Origin: Alcaligenaceae bacterium
Lineage (GTDB): Bacteria > Pseudomonadota > Gammaproteobacteria > Burkholderiales > Burkholderiaceae_B
Direction: 5' to 3'
NCBI GenBank assembly: GCA_947380655.1
Contig: CANCRX010000023.1
Span: forward strand, 1 to 39,890
Length of the DNA stretch: 39,890 bases
Numbering within the stretch: the stretch's first letter is position 1; each line of letters opens with the position of its first letter. The notes under the pieces were generated by a model. The model saw nothing but the letters and a program-made list of their open reading frames with translations. It searched no databases and was not told where the DNA came from. Of this stretch, positions 30,923-39,553 are shown one piece after another. The translations under genes were made by a program, and so were the position numbers.

Positions 30923-33862
30923 ATGTTTAGCCTGAGAAATAAAGACAAAGCATCCAAAGCAGCTACAAATATGGTGCGTGAAAAAAAATCCAGGCTGCTG
31001 CCAGTCTTTGGTTTGATCGTCAGCTTGTTAATTGGTGCTGAGGCTTTCTATGCCATCATTCCATGGCTCGCGGAGAAACCTGAACAAATTAAAGATCTGA
31101 GAGCAGATGGCACAAAAAATGAACCCTTCGACGTTGTACTGATCACTGACGCCAGTGGCCAGACAAAATACATCGGCAAAGACATGGCAGCCGGATTTCA
31201 GGATGCAATTGCTCGCAACGATGTCACCAACGATGTCCGCTTAATTGTTCGCGATGACAAAGGCAGCGCTGAAGCAACCGCCGCGATTGCAAGTGGCTCA
31301 GCAGCTGGTTTTAGAACGCTGGCTTTGGTTGGCCCGAATGAGCAAGAGGGTTTTAACTCGGTAAGGGATGCGGCCAACGAAAATGAAGTCGTCGCTTTAG
31401 TACCTATCGGTAACCCGATGAAGCAGGAAAATGGTGAATGGGTTTTTTCTCTCCAAGCCTCAACACATAAAAACGGCATGGTTTTAGGGCGTATGCTCCA
31501 GCGCGTAGCCTCAGACGCGACAGTCGTGCAGTTTGCACATGGTGATGGGACTACCGACGGTCTATGGAATGGTTTACTGGAGTCCTATGCGGGCAGCGGT
31601 ATTGAAGCCATTGACCGTGTCGACTGGAACAAAGAAGCCAGCCCCAAAGAGATTGCTGAAAATATTGCACATAATACCTGGCACGATGTAGTCATCATTT
31701 CACTTCCAATGGAGGAATCTGAAGTTGTTCTGCGCGCACTGAGAGAATATGGCTATGCTGGCTTGATCGTTGTCGAGGGAGAATCCTCACTGGAGTTTTT
31801 CGCACAGAGATTCAAAGCGGATCGAAGTGAAATTTTAAAAGAAGGCTATTTCACAAATGGCGTGATCAGTCTGGTCCCGTTCACACCAAGTATCGCAAAT
31901 GAAAAAAGTCAGCGACTTATTTCCAATTACCGCAATACAAATCAAGGAGATCCTAGCTGGGCTTATGCCTATGGTTATGATGCTGGGCTGCTGATCGCTA
32001 ACTTTTTACAAGATAGTAAAGCCACCGGATCCTTTAATCTGGGCAATCCGGATTTCATGCGTGCAGAGCTCAAAAAATACCTATCCAACCTACATTTAAG
32101 TGAAGAAACAATCGTAGGATTTACAGGACCTCTCGATTTCAAAGAAAAAAATATTAGGGATCTTTCTCCAAAACTGGTCATTTACAACGAACGTAAACAA
32201 AAACCATATTTCGTTCAGCTCAGCGACACCCCTACTCTGATCCGTGACACCAAAGACAGCTCGGATTTCATTCGAATTGGCGACTACGGCTATCGTGTAG
32301 TCCCAGTTGTCCATGTGGGGATCAATCCTAAATCCTTCAGTGGCATCAATCTTGATCAAGGCGTGTATGACGGGGTGTTCGACATCTGGTTTAAATCTAA
32401 AAATCAAATCGATATCGCAGACATCCAATTTTTAAATCTTGTCGGAGATTTAAAATCGGCCGTTATCACAGAAGAAAAAAAATCATCGACTGAAATCTAT
32501 CGTCGTTACCTGGTTAATGGAGTATTCCGTTTCGATCCAAAGCCGTCAGATTTAGTTTTAGATCAGATTAATCTACCAATCCTATTTCGACACCGCAATC
32601 TTGATTATTCAGAATTGCGTTTCGTCACAGACCCTGAAGTTTTCTATATCTCTCAAGCGGTTGCTCGCTCTGCAGATCAGGAAAATACTGAGATATCGGC
32701 ACAGGGGTTCAATATTCGCAGTTTGTTTCTTGCTGTAGATGAAAGACAAATTAAAGCACTCGGAGATTCGCGCGGCTCGCATGGGGTAATTAATTACTCC
32801 GTTGGAACCTTTCAAATAAACTTGCAGCGCTCTATTTCAACAGCCACGTCACACATCGTACGTGCCTTTAATACGGAATTGCTAATACAAATATTTATTA
32901 TCTCTTCAATACTTCTGCTAGCGATATCCTTGTTATGGATTCTGCGTCCTATCAAATTATTTGAAGGTCTGTATCACGCTGTCTTTCTTGCAACAGCAAT
33001 GCTCAGTGAAACAATTCTATTTACCCTGCCACTCACTTCAAAATTAGGCGTTGAGTCCCTGGCATTCATTCGTATCAGCTTCAACCTGATATTCATTATG
33101 ATTTCGGTGAGATTGGTAGACATCGTACTGATGTCGTTCTTTCTAAAAAGAAATAAACAAGCAAAAAAAGTACAACCCGTCATTTTGTTTTTTGTTCGTA
33201 TTGGTTTGTATTTTGCCGGTATAGCTATTTTTTATATGGGTGTACTCGGAAGAGACCTCCTACCGATTTTAGCGACTGCCTCAGTTTTGCTGACTGTGAT
33301 TGGTCTGGCTTTACGCGAATTGATATTTGACTCAGTAGCTGGCATCGCCATTGCTGCAGATGAAAACATGCGCGTGGGGCAGTGGATTACTCTGCGAACG
33401 AAAGATCAAAACTTAACTGGAGTTGTACTCGAATTAGGGTGGAGATTTGTGACCATTCGCTCAAGAAACGACCAGGTCCATTACATACCCAACTCAATTT
33501 TTGCGACACAAATTTTATCCAATATGTCCAATAACAATGGATATACAAGGATTGAAATTCCCTTCCTGATGTCTGCCCGCGCTGATATTAATGTGGTTTT
33601 CCCAAAACTAGTTGAGGCCGTATCGCTCAAACTCGCTAATGACACAAGCGTTGACCATACTCGCCCATTCAGAATTGTGATTGATGGCTTGGAAGATGAG
33701 TGTATTAAATGCCTGGTTCAGATCTATTACTCACCAGAGGTAGGAACCGATACGCTACGCACCAGGGTGCTGGAAGAAATCCGTTTAGTTCTGGTCAAGG
33801 AAGACTCTTTATCCATTGGCCTGCCCGTTCGTAAATTCAAAATGAACGCTTTTCCTGGCTAA
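30923..33862 (+). CDS. Fusion of a periplasmic-binding domain and an MscS-type channel
   Basis: 979 residues. A basic cytoplasmic tail and one membrane helix (about 25-48) lead to a type-1 periplasmic-binding domain of the LivJ/Peripla_BP_6 kind (about 68-435; e.g. GKDMAAGFQDAI, THKNGMVLGRML, DPSWAYAYGYDAGLLIA). A beta-rich domain follows (about 455-645), then helices at about 651-674, 682-704, 712-740 and 751-775, the MscS pore helix (about 779-810, TVIGLALRELIFDSVAGIAI) and the MscS beta domain (GQWITLR, GVVLELGWRFVTIRSRNDQVHYIPNS). The cationic KRNKQAKK loop agrees with a periplasmic sensor and a cytoplasmic vestibule. Probably opens on ligand binding, not only on tension (inference). It follows the PP2C gene. 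The ligand cannot be read from sequence. Confidence 0.9.
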   Translation: MFSLRNKDKASKAATNMVREKKSRLLPVFGLIVSLLIGAEAFYAIIPWLAEKPEQIKDLRADGTKNEPFDVVLITDASGQTKYIGKDMAAGFQDAIARNDVTNDVRLIVRDDKGSAEATAAIASGSAAGFRTLALVGPNEQEGFNSVRDAANENEVVALVPIGNPMKQENGEWVFSLQASTHKNGMVLGRMLQRVASDATVVQFAHGDGTTDGLWNGLLESYAGSGIEAIDRVDWNKEASPKEIAENIAHNTWHDVVIISLPMEESEVVLRALREYGYAGLIVVEGESSLEFFAQRFKADRSEILKEGYFTNGVISLVPFTPSIANEKSQRLISNYRNTNQGDPSWAYAYGYDAGLLIANFLQDSKATGSFNLGNPDFMRAELKKYLSNLHLSEETIVGFTGPLDFKEKNIRDLSPKLVIYNERKQKPYFVQLSDTPTLIRDTKDSSDFIRIGDYGYRVVPVVHVGINPKSFSGINLDQGVYDGVFDIWFKSKNQIDIADIQFLNLVGDLKSAVITEEKKSSTEIYRRYLVNGVFRFDPKPSDLVLDQINLPILFRHRNLDYSELRFVTDPEVFYISQAVARSADQENTEISAQGFNIRSLFLAVDERQIKALGDSRGSHGVINYSVGTFQINLQRSISTATSHIVRAFNTELLIQIFIISSILLLAISLLWILRPIKLFEGLYHAVFLATAMLSETILFTLPLTSKLGVESLAFIRISFNLIFIMISVRLVDIVLMSFFLKRNKQAKKVQPVILFFVRIGLYFAGIAIFYMGVLGRDLLPILATASVLLTVIGLALRELIFDSVAGIAIAADENMRVGQWITLRTKDQNLTGVVLELGWRFVTIRSRNDQVHYIPNSIFATQILSNMSNNNGYTRIEIPFLMSARADINVVFPKLVEAVSLKLANDTSVDHTRPFRIVIDGLEDECIKCLVQIYYSPEVGTDTLRTRVLEEIRLVLVKEDSLSIGLPVRKFKMNAFPG

Positions 33863-33945
33863 ATAGTATTTCCGTCTTTAAATCTTTCGATTCAGGAGAA
33901 ATCTAATTTATGATCGAGGCAACTTAAGCAACCCAGATTTAATCG

Positions 33946-34728
33946 ATGCAACTTGCCACCTGGAACGTCAATTCCCTAAAAGTACGCCTGCCTCAGGTAC
34001 TCGCCTGGCTAGAAGCCAATCCAGTCGATGCGCTCTGCTTACAGGAACTTAAACTCGATCACGATAAGTTCCCACTCGAAGCATTCACCGAGATTGGCTA
34101 TCACGCAGGCTGGGCGGGACAAAAAACCTATAACGGTGTAGCGGTCATCTCCAGGGAACCTGGACAGGACATTACGCGGAATATCCCCGGTTTTGAAGAC
34201 CACCAGCAACGCGTGCTCGCCACCACCCTGCCCTTTGGCAATCAATCGATCCGCGTCATCAGCGCCTACTGCCCGAATGGCCAGTCGCTTGATAGCGACA
34301 AATATATCTATAAGCTTGCCTGGTACAAGGCATTCGAACAATGGCTGGCGCTAGAAATGCAGCGCCATCCGAATATCGCCGTGCTGGGTGACTACAACAT
34401 CGCCCCCAAAGACGAAGATGTTCACAACCCTGAAAAATGGGTGGGACAGGTGCTGGTCTCCGAGCCCGAGCGCGCCGCACTGGACAGCCTGCTCGCCCTC
34501 GGTTTGACGGACTCGTTCAGAATGTTTGAGCAACCGGCTAAATCATTTAGCTGGTGGGACTACCGGATGAATGGTTTTAAGCGTAATGCAGGCATGCGTA
34601 TTGATCATGTATTGTTATCCGCAACACTGGTAGAAAAGTGCACAGCCTGTATTATTGATAAGGGCCCACGGGCCAACGAACAACCATCTGACCACACCCC
34701 TGTTGTGGCTACGCTCAGGAGCGAGTAA
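33946..34728 (+). CDS. xth: Exodeoxyribonuclease III (AP endonuclease family)
   Basis: 260 residues. Base-excision-repair nuclease acting at abasic sites and on 3' ends. Active-site residues visible are Asn7 (TWNVNS), Glu34 (CLQELK), Asp149 and Asn151 (GDYNIAP), Asp220 (RIDH) and Asp249-His250 (PSDHTP). Length is normal. The ATG at 33946 has no clear Shine-Dalgarno; a minimal five-codon ORF with a good AGGAG site ends 13 bases before it. The stop is immediately followed by the start of the next gene. Confidence 0.95.
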   Translation: MQLATWNVNSLKVRLPQVLAWLEANPVDALCLQELKLDHDKFPLEAFTEIGYHAGWAGQKTYNGVAVISREPGQDITRNIPGFEDHQQRVLATTLPFGNQSIRVISAYCPNGQSLDSDKYIYKLAWYKAFEQWLALEMQRHPNIAVLGDYNIAPKDEDVHNPEKWVGQVLVSEPERAALDSLLALGLTDSFRMFEQPAKSFSWWDYRMNGFKRNAGMRIDHVLLSATLVEKCTACIIDKGPRANEQPSDHTPVVATLRSE

Positions 34729-35595
34729 ATGTCGAAGCAATTTGCCGTACCCATCGATCATCTGGTGATCAATGTCCTGAAGGAAATGGACTCCGCGCAC
34801 GATGTATTCAAACAACTCGGTTTTACGATGACGCCGCGTGGACGTCATACCATGGGCTCGATTAATCACCTGATGATTTTCGAAAAAGACTACATCGAAC
34901 TGATTGGTCTGCCCAATGACGGCACGATCTTGCGTGATGAACTACTGGGCAATCCGATCGGTATCGATGGAATTGTTTTCCAGTCGAGCGATGCTGAGGA
35001 GACTTACAAAACGCTCACACAACGCAAGCAGTCACTTCTGCCTGTGCAGTCTTTTTCACGTCCTGTCGACCTGGATGGTAAAAAAGTCGATGCGAGCTTT
35101 AAAACCGTGCGTTTCACCCCTGGTCAGTTTCCCGCAGGCCGGATCTATTTCTGCCAGCACTTCACGCCCGAACTGGTGTGGCGCAAAGAGTGGCAAGCGC
35201 ATGCGAATGGAACGCAGGCGGTGGCCGGATTTCTGGTCGTGAGCAAGCAAGCTAAAAAAGATGCTGAACAATATTGCAAGGTATCAGGCGGCAAACTCAC
35301 CAAAGGTAAACACGGCGAATACAGGATTACCGGTGAGCATTACGCGCTGGTCTTTATCGACCAGGCAGCCTATGCGAAATGCTATGGTCCACTGGTCTGC
35401 GATGATCATGGACGCGTCAGCTTTTTCGGTGCGATTGCACTGAAAACCAAGAGCCTGGATGCAGTAAGAAAAGTATTGTCTTCGGCAGACCCAAGTCTGA
35501 GTGGCATTCGTTGGCGCGATGAGGACAACAGGATTGCGTTGCAAGTACCAGGATTTAATACCTTGCTTGAGTTTGTAGAAACCGAACTCGTTTAA
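34729..35595 (+). CDS. Glyoxalase-like (VOC superfamily) domain protein
   Basis: 288 residues. The opening PIDHLVINVLKEMDSAHDVFKQLGF and NHLMIFEKDYIELIG are typical of Glyoxalase_3-type VOC proteins; a second, more diverged half (about 155-285) ends ALQVPGFNTLLEFVE. Candidate metal ligands are His11 and Glu57. The substrate is unknown. The ATG directly abuts the xth stop codon, so the genes are co-translated, and a GST gene follows 23 bases after its stop, which hints at a role in small-molecule detoxification. Confidence 0.82.
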   Translation: MSKQFAVPIDHLVINVLKEMDSAHDVFKQLGFTMTPRGRHTMGSINHLMIFEKDYIELIGLPNDGTILRDELLGNPIGIDGIVFQSSDAEETYKTLTQRKQSLLPVQSFSRPVDLDGKKVDASFKTVRFTPGQFPAGRIYFCQHFTPELVWRKEWQAHANGTQAVAGFLVVSKQAKKDAEQYCKVSGGKLTKGKHGEYRITGEHYALVFIDQAAYAKCYGPLVCDDHGRVSFFGAIALKTKSLDAVRKVLSSADPSLSGIRWRDEDNRIALQVPGFNTLLEFVETELV

Positions 35596-35618
35596 CAAAT
35601 TAATAAGGAGACACTTCA

Positions 35619-36239
35619 ATGCTAAAAATCTGGGGACGCATCACGTCCATCAATGTACGTAAAGCGGTCTGGACAGCGCAACACCTCGGTCTGCAATTCG
35701 AGCGTATCGATGCCGGTGGTGCGTTTGGTATTGTTAAGACGCCTGAATACATTGCCTTGAACCCAAACTCTGTTGTCCCGACACTGATCGATGGCGACTT
35801 TGTTTTATGGGAATCGAATGTGATCGTACGCTACCTCTGCGCCAAACATTCGATGGGCGACCTGTACCCCTCCGATCTGCAAGAGCGTTTTGATGCAGAG
35901 CGCTGGATGGACTGGCAGCAGACGACCTTCAGCCCCTCGGGTCGCAATGCTTTCTGGGAACTGATCCGCGTCCCCGAAGCACAACGCGATATGCAGAAAG
36001 TCGAGGCCTCAATCGCCTCGACCGAGCCCTTGCTCGACCGAATGGAAAGCCATTTATCTAAAAATGAATTCATGGCTTGCGGACGCTTCACCATGGCGGA
36101 TATTCCACTTGCCTGTGAAGTGCATCGCTGGTTTGGTCTGGGAGTCAGCAAAACAAAACGCCCCCACCTCGAAGCCTGGTATGCAAAGATTCTCGCACGC
36201 CCGGCATCGGCTAATGTGCTGACGCTGCCGCTTTCCTGA
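35619..36239 (+). CDS. Glutathione S-transferase family protein
   Basis: 206 residues. The N-terminal thioredoxin-like half has LKIWGRITSINVRKAVW (candidate catalytic Ser10/Asn12 region), NPNSVVPTLIDGDFVLWESNVIVRYL with the conserved cis-Pro and the Glu-Ser glutathione contact (about 49-74). The C-terminal half is all helical, with FTMADIPLACEVHRWF (about 146-161). ATG with AAGGAG upstream. Likely the third gene of the xth-VOC-GST run. Substrate unknown. Confidence 0.92.
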   Translation: MLKIWGRITSINVRKAVWTAQHLGLQFERIDAGGAFGIVKTPEYIALNPNSVVPTLIDGDFVLWESNVIVRYLCAKHSMGDLYPSDLQERFDAERWMDWQQTTFSPSGRNAFWELIRVPEAQRDMQKVEASIASTEPLLDRMESHLSKNEFMACGRFTMADIPLACEVHRWFGLGVSKTKRPHLEAWYAKILARPASANVLTLPLS

Positions 36240-36280
36240 TCAGATCTGCAAATAAGATCTGCTGATCGATGCTGCTTTGC

Positions 36281-36319
36281 GGTTCTGCTGATCGGTTCTG
36301 CTGATCGGTTCTGCCGATC
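36281..36319. repeat. Three tandem 13-base repeats
   Basis: GGTTCTGCTGATC occurs at 36281-36293 and 36294-36306, and again at 36307-36319 with one change (GGTTCTGCCGATC). They lie between the convergent GST and aldo/keto reductase genes and overlap the terminator hairpin. Confidence 0.85.
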
Positions 36320-36323
36320 AGCA
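36286..36323. terminator. Hairpin terminator built from the tandem repeats
   Basis: CCGATCAGCA (36314-36323) pairs perfectly with TGCTGATCGG at 36299-36308 (5-base loop), or alternatively with the identical copy at 36286-36295. Convergent gene ends on both sides support a shared terminator; there is no long T-run on either strand. Confidence 0.5.
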
Positions 36324-36330
36324 CTTATGC

Positions 36331-37398
36331 TTAATATGCGGGATCCCGACTGACCAGGCGGATTTGGTCAATCGCGTCCAGCACTTCCTCACTGATCTTG
36401 GTATCGTACGCAGCAATATTTTCATCTAGCTGCGCGATGCTGGTCACCCCAATGATGGTACTCGCGACCTGCCATTTCTGATAACAGAAAGCCAATGCCA
36501 TTTGGGTAGGCGTCATGCCGTGCGCACGTGCGAGATCGTTGTAACGACGCGCGGTCTCCACAGCCTCTGCACGTCCCCAGCGTTGAGCCCGGACCGACTC
36601 ATATTTAGCGATCCGTGCATCCTGAGGCGCAGTTGGACCAGAAATCCCGCTCGCATCGTATTTACCCGTCAGCAAGCCAAACGCCAATGGCGAATAAGCG
36701 AGCAGCGATACACCCAAACGGTAGAGTGATTCATCCAGCGCGTTTTCGACGGTGCGGTTAACCAGGCAATAGACGTTTTGCACACTGGCAATTCTGGGCA
36801 AGCCGTTTGTTTCGGCGAGTCGCACAAACTCATGCACACCGTATGGGGTCTCGTTCGATAAACCGATTTCTCGCACCTTACCGGCTTTAACTAGTCGGCC
36901 GAGTGCTTCAAGTTGCTCAAGAATTGGGGTCAAAGCAGGATTATCTTTGGCCGGATCAAAATACATCTGACCAAAGGCAGGAACATGACGCACGGGCCAG
37001 TGAATCTGAAACAGGTCAATCACGTCTGTCTGGAGTCTTTTCAAACTATCGTGACAGGCTTTTTCAATATCCGCCCCCGACAGATCTGGGTGGTTGTTGC
37101 GGATCCAGGGCATGTTGCGTGGAGGACCCGCCACCTTGGTTGCCACGACGACGCGCGAGCGAACGCCCGGATTTTTAGCGATCCAGGTACCGATGATATG
37201 TTCGGTACGGGTGTAGGTCTCAGCCCGGACAGGTACGGCATACATTTCAGCCGTATCCAGAAAATTAATGCCACGCGCCAAGGCGTGGTCCAGTATTTTA
37301 TGTGCCAGCGTCTCATCGACTTGTTCCCCGAACGTCATGGTTCCCAGACAGATGGGGGTAACTGACAGTGCAGATCGACCTAATTTAATCTGATTCAT
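36331..37398 (-). CDS. Aldo/keto reductase, Tas-like
   Basis: 355 residues. NADPH-dependent oxidoreductase with a TIM-barrel fold; the tetrad is visible as Asp48 (LDTAEMY), Tyr53, Lys88 (ATKVAG) and His133 (QIHWP). Length and the LGRSALSVTPICLGTMTFG opening match Tas/YghZ-type proteins. Start ATG 37398 is preferred because AAAGG lies upstream and the family begins at MNQIKLG; a start 13 codons earlier is in frame. It stands alone on the minus strand. Substrate unknown. Confidence 0.92.
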   Translation of the reverse strand: MNQIKLGRSALSVTPICLGTMTFGEQVDETLAHKILDHALARGINFLDTAEMYAVPVRAETYTRTEHIIGTWIAKNPGVRSRVVVATKVAGPPRNMPWIRNNHPDLSGADIEKACHDSLKRLQTDVIDLFQIHWPVRHVPAFGQMYFDPAKDNPALTPILEQLEALGRLVKAGKVREIGLSNETPYGVHEFVRLAETNGLPRIASVQNVYCLVNRTVENALDESLYRLGVSLLAYSPLAFGLLTGKYDASGISGPTAPQDARIAKYESVRAQRWGRAEAVETARRYNDLARAHGMTPTQMALAFCYQKWQVASTIIGVTSIAQLDENIAAYDTKISEEVLDAIDQIRLVSRDPAY

Positions 37399-37589
37399 TA
37401 CTCTACCTTTATGCAAATTACTTGAACCGATCAGCAAAAATTGATCGTCAATGACCTTGCAAATGTAACTCCTTCACGCAAGAGTTAGTAAAATAAGCAA
37501 GTCGCCCTTCCATAGATCAAAATATGCTTAGAACCGCATTTTGGTAAAGTCTGGGGCAAGATTGAATAACAACATTTCTGGAGCATCTC

Positions 37590-38387
37590 TTGACATCATC
37601 AATCAATACACCCGTAGCAGTCGTCACAGGTGGCGCACGTGGAATCGGTCTGGCGATCGGCAACTGGTTTCTGGCGCATGACTATCGTGTGGCATTGATT
37701 GATATTGACGCAGAGACGCTCAGTCAGACAGCAAAAACGCTCAACAATCCCGAGCGTGTATTGACCATCCATAGCGATGTGTCCAAACCTGAGCAGGTAC
37801 AAGCTGCGGTGGATCAAATTGAAAAGAAATTTGGTCGTATTGATGCGCTCGTCAACAATGCGGGCGTTGCAGTGTTCAAACCCATCGGTGAAACCACCTT
37901 TGAAGAATTCCGTCATGTTCTGGGTACCAACCTGGATGGCGCATTCCTTTGCTCGCAAGCCTGCGTGCCTGTCATGAAAAAAGGCGGCAAAGGCGGTGCC
38001 ATCGTGAACATCGCGTCGATCTCCGGTCTGCGTGCCAGCACGCTGCGTGTCGCCTACGGCACCAGTAAAGCGGCGCTACTGCACCTGACCAAACAGCAGG
38101 CTGTTGAACTCGGTACCATTGGCATTCGCGCCAACGCCGTCGCCCCTGGTCCAGTGGATACGGAAATGGCCAAGCTGGTCCACAGCATTGCAATCCGCTC
38201 CGACTACTACGACACCATCCCGATGAATCGCTATGCCACCACAGAAGAAATCGCCAATGCGGTCGGTTTCCTTTGCAGTCCTGCCGCATCCTTTATCAAC
38301 GGTCAGTACCTGTCAGTCGATGGCGGCTTTGACGCCTCAGGTGTTGGCATCCCAACCCTTCGTTTGAATCAAACAGGATCACTATGA
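37590..38387 (+). CDS. Short-chain dehydrogenase/reductase, first gene of an acyl-CoA operon
   Basis: 265 residues with the classical SDR set: TGGARGIG at 13-20, NNAG at 89-92, Ser143/Ser145, Tyr156 and Lys160 (YGTSK), and the C-terminal INGQYLSVDGGF. TTG start at 37590 with CTGGAG 8 bases upstream; no better start exists. The thiolase-like gene starts inside its stop codon (ATGA). In this setting it may act as a hydroxyacyl-CoA dehydrogenase or on a related alcohol. The 191 bases upstream, divergent from the aldo/keto reductase, should hold its promoter. Confidence 0.9.
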   Translation: MTSSINTPVAVVTGGARGIGLAIGNWFLAHDYRVALIDIDAETLSQTAKTLNNPERVLTIHSDVSKPEQVQAAVDQIEKKFGRIDALVNNAGVAVFKPIGETTFEEFRHVLGTNLDGAFLCSQACVPVMKKGGKGGAIVNIASISGLRASTLRVAYGTSKAALLHLTKQQAVELGTIGIRANAVAPGPVDTEMAKLVHSIAIRSDYYDTIPMNRYATTEEIANAVGFLCSPAASFINGQYLSVDGGFDASGVGIPTLRLNQTGSL

Positions 38388-39553
38388 TGAACCAACCCTA
38401 CATCGTCGGCTGGGGCCACACGCCCTTTGGCAAACTCGATAATATCGAGCTCGAACAACTGATCCGTGATGCAGCGCTGCCAGCGATCGAAAGCGCAGGG
38501 CTTGAGCCCTCCGATATTGACGGCATTTTTGTCGGTCATTTTGGTGCGGGCTTTGTCCCGCAGGACTTCAGCGCCGCACTGATGGGCGTTGCAATCCCCG
38601 AGTTTCGTCATACACCCGCCGTGCGGATGGAAAATGCCTGTGCCACGGGCTCGGCTGCGATCTGGGCGGCGATGGATGCGCTGGCCAGCGGTCGAGTCAA
38701 GCGCGCGCTAGTCGTAGGCATGGAAAAAATGAATACCCTGCCAAACCAGCAGATCGGTGAAATCCTGCTTAAAGCGTCGTATTTCAAAGAAGAAGGCGAC
38801 ACACCAGGCGGCTTTGCGGGTGTCTTCGGTCAGATCGCGGGTCAGTATTTTGAACGTTTTGGCGATCAGTCTGATGCGCTCGCTGCGATCTCGGCCAAAA
38901 ATCACGCCAATGGCATGCACAACCCGTATGCACACATGAAACGCGACTTTGGTTTTGATTTCTGTCGCAATCCTTCGGACAAAAATCCTTTTGTGGCCGG
39001 CCCACTCAAGCGCTCCGACTGCTCACTGGTATCAGACGGTGCTGCAGCCCTGGTGCTGTCGAGCGAGCCCTTGCCTGGCGCAAAGGTCCCTGCTGTTCGC
39101 TGGCGCTCACGTACACAGGTCAATGAGTTTTTACCTTTGTCACGTCGCGACCCGACTAAATTCGAAGGCGCAGCCCTTGCCTGGCAAAAGGGTTTGGCTG
39201 CGGCAAGCAACTCTTTAAATGATCTCCATTTTGTTGAAACACATGATTGCTTCACCATCGCCGAGATGCTCGAGTACGAAGCGATGGGTCTGGCCCCTCA
39301 CGGACAAGGCGCACGCGTGATCCTCGATGGCGTCACACGCAAAGATGGCAAGCTGCCTGTCAATCCCTCCGGTGGCCTGAAGTCACGCGGTCATCCTATC
39401 GGTGCGACCGGTGTATCGCAACATGTCATGGCTGCGATGCAATTGGCCGGCCAGGCTGGTGACATGCAGATCAAAGGCGCAAACGTGGGTGCGGTGTTCA
39501 ACATGGGCGGTGCCTCTGTTGCTAACTACTTGAGCATACTGGAATCAACTTGA
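38384..39553 (+). CDS. Thiolase-like (SCP-x type) acetyl-CoA acetyltransferase family protein
   Basis: 389 residues. The nucleophilic Cys86 is in ENACATGSAA; VETHDCFT and GHPIGATG are the SCP-x-type His motifs. The last motif reads NMGGASVAN, without the second catalytic Cys of classical thiolases, as is usual in the SCP2-thiolase-like group. It may therefore cleave or condense unusual beta-ketoacyl-CoA, or act in another way. The ATG overlaps the SDR stop by 4 bases; a second ATG follows immediately. The acyl-CoA ligase gene starts in its stop codon. Confidence 0.9.
   Translation: MMNQPYIVGWGHTPFGKLDNIELEQLIRDAALPAIESAGLEPSDIDGIFVGHFGAGFVPQDFSAALMGVAIPEFRHTPAVRMENACATGSAAIWAAMDALASGRVKRALVVGMEKMNTLPNQQIGEILLKASYFKEEGDTPGGFAGVFGQIAGQYFERFGDQSDALAAISAKNHANGMHNPYAHMKRDFGFDFCRNPSDKNPFVAGPLKRSDCSLVSDGAAALVLSSEPLPGAKVPAVRWRSRTQVNEFLPLSRRDPTKFEGAALAWQKGLAAASNSLNDLHFVETHDCFTIAEMLEYEAMGLAPHGQGARVILDGVTRKDGKLPVNPSGGLKSRGHPIGATGVSQHVMAAMQLAGQAGDMQIKGANVGAVFNMGGASVANYLSILEST

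Noticed and set aside
36281..36319. Tandem repeats considered as a CRISPR remnant
   Set aside because: Unit is 13 bases with no spacers and no cas genes nearby.
38708..39258. Several minus-strand ORFs inside the thiolase-like gene
   Set aside because: Shadows of a gene with intact motifs; no ribosome-binding sites or family features.
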